Source: Liolophura sinensis
Taxonomy: Eukaryota; Mollusca; Polyplacophora; Chitonida; Chitonidae
Length of the DNA stretch: 64,000 nt
Assembly: GCF_032854445.1 (NCBI RefSeq)
Contig: NC_088300.1
Span: forward strand, 48,231,682 to 48,295,681
Direction: 5' to 3'
Positions 25,620 through 36,765 of this stretch are shown here, piece by piece; within the stretch, counting starts at the first letter, position 1; each line of letters starts with the position of its first letter. Made by a program: the position numbers and the translations under genes. The notes under the pieces are model-generated. The model was not told the DNA's origin. It made no database searches and saw nothing but the letters and a program-made list of their open reading frames with translations.

Positions 25620-25846
25620 ATGGTTTGCTGTTATGTACTGCATACGGTTGTAAAAACAGTTGTCAAAGAACCGTGGAGTTCATTTTTTTCAAATTTCCAG
25701 ACGATTTGACCTTCAAGAAAGCGTGGATTCACAGCACAAGGTGGAAGGGTTTTACACCCACCAAACACATTTTTCAGCAGAAAGCTAGGAGAAGAATACA
25801 GATGAACTTGAAAAATCTGGCTACTAAGGGGGCAGCAATCAACTAA
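25620..25846 (+). pseudogene. THAP-type zinc-finger domain fragment, broken
   Basis: The frame at 25634-25843 reads CTAYGCKNS, then EFIFFKFPDDL, FKKAWIHSTRW and GFTPTKHIF. These are the ordered landmarks of a THAP (C2CH) DNA-binding domain: the first Cys pair (C-x4-C here), the FFKFP segment with its conserved Pro, the conserved Trp, and the PTK stretch before the second Cys/His pair. The second zinc pair (C-x2-H-F) is missing, since after KHIFQ the frame turns basic and stops. The nearest upstream ATG, at 25620, is in another frame, so a small indel separates it from the domain. THAP domains occur in host regulators and in P-element-type transposases. With no intact gene around it, a decayed transposon or retrocopy fragment is the likeliest reading; an unrecognised exon is the alternative. 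Confidence 0.6.
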
Positions 25847-26124
25847 AACCTTCAGCTATACCCACCGACAGACACAACCCAGGACGTCTTTATTGCGACA
25901 ATTTTCCGGAAACCGCCGATGTCGACATATACATGATGATTGGCCATCCTTCAAGGCTTTCCTCTCGACCTCGCTGATTTCTACACAACAGATTTCCAAT
26001 TCTATCACCTCTTCTGGGCAATTTTCACGACACCTGCATACAGTGGTTATAAAGTACTATTACAGTGTACTAAACTGAACCGAAAACTGATAGATCGCAA
26101 CTCTTCATACACTAACGCCGACGT

Positions 26125-26520
26125 CCACATGGCACACATATTTATATTGCACACAACTTTAGGCCCCTAATAGTCATGGGCTATTCAGCATGTGTATTTA
26201 TATTGCACACAACTATTGGCCCCAGGTGGGCATAGGCTATTCCATATGTGTATTTATATTGCACACAACTTTAGGCCCCTAATTGACATAGGCTATTCCG
26301 CATGTGTATTTATATTGCACACAACTATTGGCCCCAAGTGGGCATAGGCTATTCCATATGTGTATTTATATTGCACACAACTATTGGCCCCTAATAGACA
26401 TAGGCTATTCCGCATGTGCATTTATATTGCACACAACTATTGGCCCCGAGTGGGCATAGGCTATTTCGTATGTGTATTTATATTGCACACAACTATAGGC
26501 CCCTAATGTACATGTACCGG
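26125..26520. repeat. 56-bp tandem repeat array with alternating unit types
   Basis: The core tttatattgcacacaact recurs at 26141, 26197, 26253, 26309, 26365, 26421 and 26477, exactly 56 bp apart. Units alternate: odd ones carry ggcccctaat and mostly end cgca or agca, while even ones carry a ggcccc-(a/g)-gtgggcataggc form and end cata or cgta. The true period is therefore a 112-bp dimer. The last unit breaks off near 26512. The array starts about 300 bp past the broken THAP fragment. Unit length and the absence of unique spacers exclude a CRISPR array. Confidence 0.93.
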
Positions 26521-28839
26521 TAGTTGTCATTGCATATGTGTATTAATTTAGGATCACTTGGGGAATAGAATGATTATTTGAAGTGGACAGAAAGAAAGAG
26601 TAGTAAATATTAAATCTGATGTGCACACAAAATGTGGCCTACAGTGTAATACAGGATAAAGCTATTACCAGCTTACCAGTACATATTGCCAGTGCAGTTG
26701 GAAATGCCTGGACATAGATCAAAAACAGCGTCTGAAAGGTCGGAATCTGAAGTCTGGCCAGCGATGTCAGTGTCATAAACCAGAACTTCAAAGTCGTGCA
26801 CTATGAATTTAAATTGATACGGTTGTATATTTGCTCCTGTGTAATTAGAATCCTTCTTGAAAATGACATTGTTTTGATACGAATTCCATTTTATTTAGAC
26901 CACCTCGACTTGGGTTGGCCATCTATGGCGTCACCAGCTAAACTTTGCGTGCAGCCGGCTGGAGGTCGGTTTGGGTAGTACATCTATTGTTTTGGTGGAT
27001 TAAAGTCATAATTACGTTTCTCAGAGGCCCTCTCTGTAACACGCTGTTATAATAGGTTATAATCTTTATAATTTGGACAAGTAGGTAAGTCTGGACACTA
27101 ATTCTTTGAAGAACATTTCTTATATCTAGGGCATTGGCATAACGAGGAGATTATAAAAGATAGTAATGAACTTCATGCGATTTGAATAGTCTAGATGATT
27201 CGTTGGCATGGCATTTCAAATCATCCTTGGCTATCTGACACCTTGAACAATTCATAACTAGTCAAACAAATTCTTTATTGTGATGCTGTTGTCTGGACTG
27301 TCTGCCTTTGAAGCACAGGAACAGTTTCCAGTGAAATAGGTTATCTCCCTTGGACACTGCCTATTATTTTGTTGCCTTTTATTTGTTCATTGCAATTGTA
27401 AACTTGACCGAGTCACTCTAACAGTGTCCTGTCAAAGTGTAACCCCCATCAACACTGCAGACTGAGCAGTACATTTGCATATGTGGACATTATTTTTGAA
27501 TCTTGCGTTAACATGATCACCACAGTATTTTACTGCAAAATGAATATAATACTTAAAATGTAAGACAAATATTAAACATTTGCAGGCGAATATAGTTTTG
27601 TTCTGAAGATTGGTCTCCGATCTGAAATGTAAAATACAGGTAGTCACAGTTGATAATGAGATATGCTTCTTGTCAAATGAATAACAAGAATCATTAATCC
27701 TTATAGGATGATCAGTGTTTCTACATAATGTAATACGAAAACAAGGCATGACCTTGCTCAGGAGTTTCCAAGTAATCAGTTGTTTTTCATTTTAAAATGG
27801 GGGTTTTTTTTAGTGTTTTTATTTTTTTTTTCTCTCTAGAACAGAATGAACAAATCATTCAGATACAAAAATTATGTATATCGTGTACATATTTGATCCT
27901 GAAAAAACAACTAGCTAAGTCATTTACGAACACATATGAAGCATGTATTTAGCACTAAGCTCAAGTTCAGTGTATGATACACTACTGCAGCTCTCCTATT
28001 TTATATACCGATGAGCAGAGAGCTGCAGTAAGAGAGATATATGTGAATCATGCATATCTCTGTGTCAGCTAGGTATTGTTCTTACATTACCAGTCCTCAG
28101 CATGCATTCATGGACAGTCACTTGCTTAAAGCATGAGTATAACTCTGTAAAAGTGGTAAGGCAGCAGTCAAGTAGAAGGCACTTAGCATTTGGAGCCTTC
28201 ATAAAACCAAATCTTTATATATTTTCTTGTTCAGTATACACGTATGTACTTAAAAGAATTAAGTATTACAACTTCAAAGTTGTAAGCTGTGTAATATTTC
28301 CTTTTACAAGAGGCAGCTGGCCAGCTTAATTCTGGGCATGTACTGTATAATATCTTAAGGCCAAAGTTTATGAAGTGTTGGGTAGAAGAGTTAAATAATA
28401 ATTATTTATGGCCTTTAGTGTCATTTATGTTTTAGTGTCATAATGTTCGTGTACACAACATTGCTGTCACAACCTGTCAGCTCGGCCTGTACTGCACACC
28501 TTGGTTCTGAGATATATAGACCAGCCGACCTGGGATGCTGAGCTTGTTCTTAACAGCTCCTTTTTTATCAGCAGGCCATAAAACGATTGTATGGGAACAC
28601 CTGTTCTCCTTATAAGGCAACTGCTCCCGGCAGCCTGTCCCACGATCATAAAGGATGTGGCTGGTGGATTTACCTCCCGCCGGAACCAGCTGTCTCGTTG
28701 GATGCTCGGATTCAGCTTATGTATCCTCAGTATCTGTCTTCTGTGTAATGAGACACTTGCTCAGAAATATCACTCCAGTCGCTCTGCAACCGAATACTAA
28801 AGCTTCTGGTTAAATGCGCTTACTGGTCTCATGATTTCA
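26521..28839. other. Intergenic spacer, right part
   Basis: AT-rich sequence between the tandem array and the proposed promoter of the plus-strand gene. A perfect 13-bp inverted repeat lies at 27983-28030. ORFs at 27432-27749 (minus) and 28591-28800 (plus) are open but show no recognisable domain or splice support. Confidence 0.55.
27983..28030. repeat. Perfect 13-bp inverted repeat (stem-loop)
   Basis: The arm tactgcagctctc (27983-27995) is matched exactly in reverse complement by gagagctgcagta (28018-28030). The 22-bp spacer contains the TATA-like ttttatata. It lies about 1.2 kb upstream of the proposed first coding exon. Confidence 0.7.
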
Positions 28840-29196
28840 CCAGCCGTGTGCGACAACTGTGAAGATCAGAGGGGCGCGATCGTGTGACCGGAAGAGCCGT
28901 TTAGTATTGTTCTCACGATGTCAGATGCAAATGCGTTTTCCCACGAGTGGTTGATTCGTTAAAGTCCAGGGCTACGCACAACGTGAAGAGTGGAATTACT
29001 AGTAAGAGACCTGCGTCAACCCAAAACTGAGCTGTGTGTGACAGGGACAGCCCGGACTGAGGACTAGAATGAAAACTTTTGTACTTGTCTTTCTGTCGGA
29101 ACGGATTTTTAATATTGGGAGTTATCAAACCGCTGGTGTGTAGGCCTACGAGGTGTTTCAGGTTTTCAACACGGACTAAACGACCCGATTGAAGTC
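28840..29196 (+). promoter_or_regulatory. Likely promoter and 5'UTR of the plus-strand gene
   Basis: This stretch is locally richer in G+C and CpG (ggggcgcgatcgtgtgaccg; ccgctggtgtgtaggcctac) than the spacer to its left. It ends at the ATG at 29197. The frame of that ATG meets a stop at 29110-29112, so translation is unlikely to start further upstream. No TATA box or initiator is unmistakable. Inferred from position and composition. Confidence 0.35.
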
Positions 29197-29226
29197 ATGA
29201 CTGATCGACAGATTTATATATCGCAG
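29197..29226 (+). CDS. Proposed first coding exon of the unnamed plus-strand gene
   Basis: The ATG at 29197 opens ten codons (MTDRQIYISQ) and ends at a textbook donor, CAG|GTAAGT, in phase 0. This is the phase needed by the acceptor at 49847, giving MTDRQIYISQ-GQFGYRIG. An in-frame stop lies 87 bp upstream, and the purine at -3 is compatible with initiation. The intron would be 20.6 kb. Evidence is position, splice site and frame only; no homology is claimed. An alternative first exon is proposed at 41504-41566. Confidence 0.5.
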
Positions 29227-30539
29227 GTAAGTTATAGTGGTCGCGAATATGCCTCTTTGTCCCCGTTTGTACAATTTAGCTGTGAAAATAGTGTAATGAG
29301 TTAGGGTGGTTCTTTGGTGGTGAAGGCTAAGTGACTGGAGTACTACACGGGATACAGGGATAGTCGGGAGGGTTGACAGGGAGAGAGAGACTTCCTGAAG
29401 CTGATTACGCCTGCTTTTCGGCCCCAGACAGCGTGGGAAAATTTCCGGCTCGTTCAAACGTGCTTCTTTGTTTCCATTCGGTGAAATCCCGCGGCTTGTT
29501 TATGTGGCGACCACAAATACTGTATAGTCGAATAATAGACAGCGTTTTTCTATACTCTCTCACACACTATTTCAGTTGTTCCTTGAATATACCAATGGTT
29601 TTACACGGAGTGACGAGAAAATGAAGCATGCAGTGGGTTTTGTTGGTTAAATGGACCGCATACATAGGCCTATACTTTGTTTACCATACTCATGAACAAG
29701 TGGGTTCAGATCAGAGGTTGTACCAGAGCCGTGAAAGTTTTGTAGGGCTTTGAAAATAGCTGAGATTTCTGACGATTAGCTCTGTGACTGAGAGTTCATT
29801 TTCAACAAAGCTTTCGTCCAAGGAGCAGTGATTGGTTGAACATTTATGACTTTTTCCCACGTCTCTGGATTCCCAAGGGAGACCCTGGCGCGACATCATT
29901 CATCCAGATAGCTTACATGCCCCATCAAAGAGATAGCCGGACAGGCACCAAGTCTTATGTGCTTGGGCAAAGACTTTGACAGCCTCCACTTTTAAGATGC
30001 AAGGACTTAAATAGATCAAATCATTAGAACTTCAAAAGAAATGAGCGGTCTCATTCGTGATAATTATAGGTCCTCTTGCATGCATCTATTCTCTGACACT
30101 TTGTTACTTAGTTCTTTGGCCCCTTGGAAACTTTGTTCAAAATGTCAAATCAAAATGTGTACTTTTTTGGTGAATTTCTTCTAATGCATGATATATGTTC
30201 CCTTCTGGCTGCATCACCATCCTCTAATAAGTGTTTTCTGTAAGACTCACTAGAATACTGCAGGATTTTTTTTTTTTTTGCCCTAACTGTAGGAGTTCCA
30301 TTAATAGGTCTAATCTGTGAGCAAAAATTTTCTTTGTTTCAAATGAAATAACCATGCTTTGGATATTTTATACATAACATTGTACATTTTACATAAACTT
30401 GAAAACAATTTCCCATATTAAATTGAAGAATAGTTTCAAACTAAAATATTATTGGTACTTCTCATTATTAAATATACATGAATATGTTTTGCATTAATAT
30501 GCATTTTTAAGAAATGGGCAAAGGAATTTTCAGTGTTAT

Positions 30540-30686
30540 TTATGCACCCTCTTAGCATTGGTTGGTTGGGCCAATTTCACAGCTTCACAAAAAGTGTTAT
30601 TTTACAAGTCTACACAGAATAGTGAGCTCAGAATATATGCTTGAATAAACATTTTCCATACATGGGAAAAGGTTGAAGAATGACTG
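30540..30686 (+). mobile_element. MITE-like element, partial copy
   Basis: It shares with the copy at 44472-44689 the order attggttgg, agcttcaca, agtctacacagaat, atatgcttga, and an end in gggaaaaggttgaagaat. The left terminal repeat is not recognisable. Confidence 0.6.
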
Positions 30687-32237
30687 TATATAGGCCAATC
30701 CAATTACTTTCTCACATATAATTCATTATCTTCTTCCTCTGACGAAGCTTAATAATTGATCCTATTTTGCGTCATGTATCAATATCCTTCATTTATGTTC
30801 ATTGCTGTGCCTTGGGAAATAACTTCTTTAGAAAATTGTATGACCATTCAAGCCAATGTCTGATAAACATCGCATAAATTATGAAAATTGTATTGACTGA
30901 AAGCATATGATCCTGGGAACTGCATGTCAATGACCACAAGTTTGCACAGAGAATTCTTATCAAGTTTAATAGGAAGATGCATCGGCATCATTTAAGACAA
31001 TGGTAATTAATTTACTTGTAACACTTATCTCTTAGTTTTATTTTCTTGATGCATGTAGATTATCCATATACATAGCCATAATGACTCCTTTGTAGATTTT
31101 CATATTACACAAAAAAGTCCTAAACATAAAGGCGTGATGCCCTGAACATGTAGACCCTACATTAAATGACTTAGTATTCTACTTTTTCTTACATACTCCT
31201 TAAATATAACCAAACAGGATTTAGTACTAGAGTGAATAAATTTTATGCCTTTAGTGATGTGTGTGCAAGGGCTTTGCTTGTGCATCCGTGTTCAAATTAG
31301 TTTTGCAATGGCTTCTGTTTCCGTTTCCGTTTTGTTTTCTTGTCAGAAAATTCATAAAGGTTACACTTTTTCAGGAAGGAAATATGCCAGGGTTAACATG
31401 ACAGTATGCATTTCTCTCCTATAGGAACACAGAATTACTTACATATTTTTTTAGTAATATTAAAGAAAAAAAACATGTAGCTGTTTCAACTTACCAATGT
31501 TTAATTGATACATGTATCACACTCTTTATTTTATTATATAAAGAAATATAATGTTAGCACTTTTGTTGATGAATTTGTCATGTATCAGAACTGTGTGAAC
31601 TGGAAGTATTCTTTTCCTGTTCCTGTTGTGGCTGGAAGCACATGTGGTTAAGGACATATATAATGTATATCACCTAAAGTTTAATTTATAAAAATTAACT
31701 TGCCGAAGCACATGAAGACTCATAACGTGGATGAATTAATCAACATCAAACAGAATGTGTCAGTTTAAAAATGCTATATAGCTTTAGGTGAAATACAGTG
31801 GGTCTGGTGTAATATCATTCTAAATGGCTTCATTTCTTCAAATAATAAAATTGTGTCAGTTTTTCACATTTTACTGCGTATACATATATATATATATTTA
31901 GAGAGTAGCATTGCAACTTGTAAACTTTGTCCGCTGAGCTTTTATTTTTTTCTGTCCATAAAATTGATCCTCATTTGTACATGAAATATTCTTAAGTACA
32001 GTGCTTTAGTCCACAATGAAACATTGTGAAATTATTATGATGTGTCTAGTACCTAAATAATTTTAATATCAACCATCATTTTTGTTCTGTTGTATCAAAT
32101 GGAATGAAATATGGTATCTTCTACATCTGATGCCACCATTATGCATGTATAAGGGAAATCAAGTTTATAGACTGTAAAACTCCAATTACATTAATAACTA
32201 ATTATAATTAAAAACTAATTTGTTAAATTTAACTTTC

Positions 32238-32497
32238 AGTATTTATTTTATTGATATTTTACGCCGTACCCAAGAATATTTCACTTGACAACAGTGGCCA
32301 GCATTATGGTGGGAGGAAAGTGGGCAGAGCCCGGGGAAACCCACAACCATCCACAGGTTGCTGACAGACCTTCCCACGTACAGCTGGAGAGCAAGCGGGC
32401 ATGAGTTGGACTTGAACTCATAGTGGAAGCATTGGTGAGAGGTTCCTGGGTCATTACGCCCTGCTAACATGCTAACCAACTGAACCACAGAGGTCCC
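32238..32497 (-). mobile_element. SINE-like element, full length
   Basis: Minus-orientation copy spanning tail to head: acgccgtacccaagaatatt, gccagcattatggtgggagg, agagcccggggaaacccaca, gagttggacttgaactcata (B box reversed) and taaccaactgaaccacagag (A box reversed). The 108-codon ORF over it is a translated repeat. Confidence 0.9.
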
Positions 32498-33401
32498 CAA
32501 CTTTCTGTGCAAACTATCTTCAGTGACACCTATGGTTGTGAGCTCCCACCAGATGTTAGTGTACTTCAAAGTACATGTATCACAAAATATTGAATTTAGT
32601 GGTTGTGTGGGGGGTTATTTATTCTTTAAATTTTATTTTCCTGGTTTTATATTGTTTATTTATGAAATATTACTCGTGTGACTTTAAAAGCACAATGAAT
32701 ATTTCATTCAGTTGTATCCCTACAGTGTTGTTGTTATTTTCCACATTTGTTCTAGTCTGTCTTTTGTGCATACTTTGGTATCTCCTTTGTCTATTCTGCT
32801 CTACTCATAAACTGAACTGGTGTGACATCAATTAAGTGAAGTATTAAAGCACAAGTACATGGTAATGCAAATAAATAAATGAACATTTCTTGCTGTGTGG
32901 ATAGGAGTACAAGACAACATCAGGCTGAATAAGGCCGGCGTTGATTGTTAAAGACTGTCAATATGTGAATTTGATTGTAGCAGTTGTGTTTTAACCGATC
33001 ATAGGATTTAAAATTATGAACACTCTTGACTACCACGATATTAAGAAATCTACTCTCCAAAACAGAAAGTCAAAAGTGACACATCTTGGTAGTGGCGCCA
33101 GAAACTGAGATGAAAGTCCACTAATGGCATGGTGTCATCACTAAATAATCTCCTGTTGCTTTTTTATGATTACAGACCTTCTGATTTTCTCATCGTGTAA
33201 CTTGGCTGAAAATGACAACGTAGTTTGTACTTCGAACATCAAAAACTAGGCATTAAGATTAGACTTAAGGGACGGTAATAATGTTTAAAAACTAGTAAAG
33301 ATGATAGAAATGTGGGAAATCATCAGCTGAAAAAAGTCAGTGTACATTATGATTCACTAAATCTAACATTTATTCCTAGCAACAGTTGTTTGTATTAAAT
33401 G

Positions 33402-33547
33402 CTGGTTTCTGCCCGCAATCTGTGGATAGTTATGGGTTTCCCCTGGGCTCTGCCCTTGTTTCCTCCCACTATAATGCTGGGCAGTGTCATATAAGTGAAA
33501 TATTCTTGAGTATGGCGTAAAACATCAATCAAGTAAATAAATAAATG
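33402..33547 (+). mobile_element. SINE-like element, 3' half
   Basis: Plus-orientation copy: gttatgggtttcccctgggc, ttcctcccactataatgctg, atataagtgaaatattcttg, and ends in an (aaat)n run. The tRNA-like head is missing. Confidence 0.85.
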
Positions 33548-34584
33548 CCGGTTTTACAAGGTTGTTTGGATAGCTAGTAAACAGCACAGGATAATAAGAT
33601 TATAGCAGTTAATGGTAAAGGCTGCAGCTTCTCAAATATTCCAACACATCCATGAATAGCACGCCTTCACACCTGTTTAGTGACAGTTGTATAACTTAAA
33701 AAGTCAGCCGTGACACAGATTAACGTCTACTTAAATCATAATAATGTGAGCTTGAAAATTAAATTTCTGTAATGTTTGTAGAATGTTTGTTTGTAATTTT
33801 TCCTTTGATCAGTTGATGGGTTTTTAAATGCATGCCTTTAGATCAGACATATGAATATCCATTGATTGCATGTACAAACTGCTAAGGATGTGTTGTGTAC
33901 ATTCCACAATGAAATGCGCTTTGTGCTGTTCAGATCAAATTTTCTCCTCAAGTGGCTGTTTTATAGTTTGCTAGTCTTCTCCATTTTAGTTGAGTACCAC
34001 TGATGGGAAGGAGCCTAGTCAATGTGTAAAAGTGGAAAATATTTCCCACAACCTTTACAGCTCATTTGCTGAACACTTTCCCTGAATTTTCTTTAGTAAG
34101 TTCACCCTTGGCAAACACGGTGAAACACCTTTTAACACTCGGCCTGCCCTGTATTACAGATCACTGCAGATAGATAGCTGAATCAGGGCGTGTTAACGTC
34201 AAGTCTTTTGGATGCGTGACACTGGTGTGGCAACACTACACCAGCAGTTATGTCCCTTTGGTGTGTGAAAGATTTGTATGTTTGGTTGGCAAATTGACTG
34301 AGATTTAATATTACCTGAATTTGATCATGTATCAGCAAACTCTTTATAGGTTAGTTTCTGTATTTGACCTATACTTTTAAGCAAGATTGTATTGCTCTTT
34401 TTGCCTGATTCTGCAAGTTAGGCTGTATTAATCGTGGAAAGGTATTTTGAGGTTTGTGTGGAAGGTAGAAAAAAAATGCACTGTCTTTGGCAAATTTTTC
34501 AGTCCAATACAGTATTCTTGGGAGCATTTTACGATTTAATATTGATAATATCAACAGTTGTGTTAATTTAATAATATCTTAATT

Positions 34585-34795
34585 CTGTAAATCTTCAACT
34601 GCTTCAACCACTTAGAACTTTTTTTCAGTGGAATTTATGCATATAATGAAAATGATGGTAAACATGATTTCTTTGTGTCATTAAAGACACTGGCTTCATG
34701 AAACTGTGCAAATTATTTCTCTGTGCACCATAGTTCTATCAGCATATTTCAACATATGGTCTGCAAAGAAGGTGAAAACGTTGACAAATTAGGGG
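34585..34795. mobile_element. MITE-like element, related subfamily
   Basis: It begins gtaaatcttcaactgcttca and ends gaaaacgttgacaaattagg, an imperfect inverted pair. The middle (aatttatgcatataatgaaa; caaattatttctctgtgcac) aligns with the copy at 44190-44440. No coding capacity. Confidence 0.5.
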
Positions 34796-36577
34796 TATTC
34801 AAAACAACTTACGTAGGTCTTTCAGTGTAATGTTCAACTTGTTTTGGATGTGGGATGTTCTGATTCTCAGTTGGGGTTTGTGAGAAAATAGCCTGGGGTG
34901 TGAAATGCCAGCAGTAACAAGTTAATTCTATGCTAATAACATTATACTACCATGCTTTGCTTCCTGCTGGGTGGTGGACAGGGATGGGATATCCCAGTTG
35001 TGTAACAGGGTGGGGGTTGGGGTGTGGTCTGGGGTGACTTGATGAGGTTCTGACTGTGGGAACCTGTCAGAAGGTCCTGGCTTATCTCAGGGGTACAGGG
35101 CACCAGTCGCCCAGCTGGTGGGGGCACAAGGATTGACTTGTCACTCTCTCACACCATATGTCACCCAGGCTCTGGTTTTGACCCCAAAGTGCCCCAGTTG
35201 GATTTGTATGGGAGACCTGCTATCCCCATCCTTGCTTGCTCTTAACAGGTGGTTGCTGTTCCCAGACTTGGCTTATGCAGCGCTGGGTGCTACATGTAGC
35301 TGTTCAGACCAACACTGTATAGTTAGCTCATACAAACACACATGTATATCTAGGTAACCCCCTAGCCATCCAAGGAGACACTACTGTACACCACAGTAAA
35401 TCTCCAACTCCCTTGCTCCACCGACTGGTTTGTCCTTAATTTAAAACAAAGTCCCCACAAGCCAGACAAAAAGGCGAAGAGCCTGAAGGGGGGTAAAAAA
35501 CAGCCTCAAGTGAAACTTTAATTCACAATAGACGCGGTGTTGAACTTTTGACAGAGGCATTTGTTGGGACCTTGTTTTCATGTTGGCTTTCTCACGGTTT
35601 AACATTTCTCTTCAACACTATCTCATTTTTTTTTCACTCCCGACTAACACTACCAATGAATTTGAAAATTAAGATTTCTGTTTATGATGCTTTTCTTTTT
35701 ATTGGCCTATCTTGATTCCTTTGTTTAAAGGAGCAGGGGTTGAAAGTGCACATCTTTCTAGTGTAGTGTGCTACTGTTTTGCATTCTAGTTCCTTACATG
35801 TACATGACCATATTTGTGCATGTGTATATATATGTATATGGCTGACAGAGTTGCCCAGTTCAAACTCATTAGGTTAACCCAGATTTTCACTGTGGCAGTT
35901 AACAATCCACAGAAGTTCATTCACAATTCCCACCCCTATCAGATTTCTGTAAGTATGTGTGTATGGATAAAAGAATTGTTCAGTGTCCCCAAACTGTATT
36001 TCTTGGACAAATATTTCAATCGTTTTTGGTGATATATTATTTATCCTTGGACCAAATTGTTTAGGACTGGTCTGACTCTTAGCTTTCAAAAAAAACCTCT
36101 TGTTTACAGTGAAAGAGGTGTTCACGAGTGAGATTTAGAAAACATACAAAATGGATTCTCACAAATAGTTTCCAGCCTTCAAGCTATACATTAAGAGTTC
36201 TGTCATAAGCTTTTAGTTCAATCTAGCATTTATGTCTTTGTTCATGAAAAATTAAATGAGAGGCCTTATTAAAATGAACTGTTCAAGTTAAAAGACAGTA
36301 TAGCCAGCATAGATTTCCTGATTCACAGATAGTGTACGTACATTTTTGTCAAAATCGGGTCTCCAGATTGTTTTTTTTTTTTTCATTTTTAGTTTATTTA
36401 TAAATATATTTTTTATAAGTGTATGTGTATGTATGGGATCAGGTTTGTTGGGGGGGATGATAAGTGGGAAAGATTGCTATATTTTAGGCAGATTTATATT
36501 TCATTATTTATGATACTAGGTACACAACATCATTTTGAAAAGTCATGTGTTTTCAGACTTGAGAATTATGTTACAGT

Positions 36578-36765
36578 ACTACTTCAACCTTTTTCCCATG
36601 TTTGCAAGGTGTTTTTTAAGCATATTCTGAAGGCATTATTCTGTGTAGACTGATAAAATTTTACGTTTTGTAAACCCCTGGAATAGGCCAATCCAACCAA
36701 TGTAGTTTTGTCTGTAATTGCACTGAAAGCTGTTCTTTCTTACACTAAAAGGTTGAGGAATTAAG
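36578..36765 (-). mobile_element. MITE-like element with TTCAACCTTTT ends
   Basis: The left end is tacttcaacctttttcccat and the right end is ctaaaaggttgaggaattaa, an inverted pair. The interior (gcatattctgaaggcattat; ccaatccaaccaatgtagtt) is the reverse complement of the copy at 44472-44689, so the two are insertions of one family in opposite orientations. No ORF of its own. Confidence 0.65.

Noticed and set aside
26125-26520. CRISPR-like array
   Set aside because: Units are contiguous 56-bp repeats without unique spacers, and the DNA is eukaryotic. It is a tandem repeat.
27432-27749. 105-codon Cys-rich minus-strand ORF
   Set aside because: No recognisable motif, no upstream or downstream splice context, and length within chance for this composition.
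28591-28800. 69-codon ORF with a signal-peptide-like hydrophobic stretch (MLGFSLCILSICLLC)
   Set aside because: The hydrophobic stretch is internal and there is no gene context. It lies just before the proposed promoter, so at most it is an upstream ORF.
32575-32835. 86-codon hydrophobic ORF resembling a membrane protein
   Set aside because: T-rich intron sequence translates into Phe, Leu and Val by composition alone. No other support.
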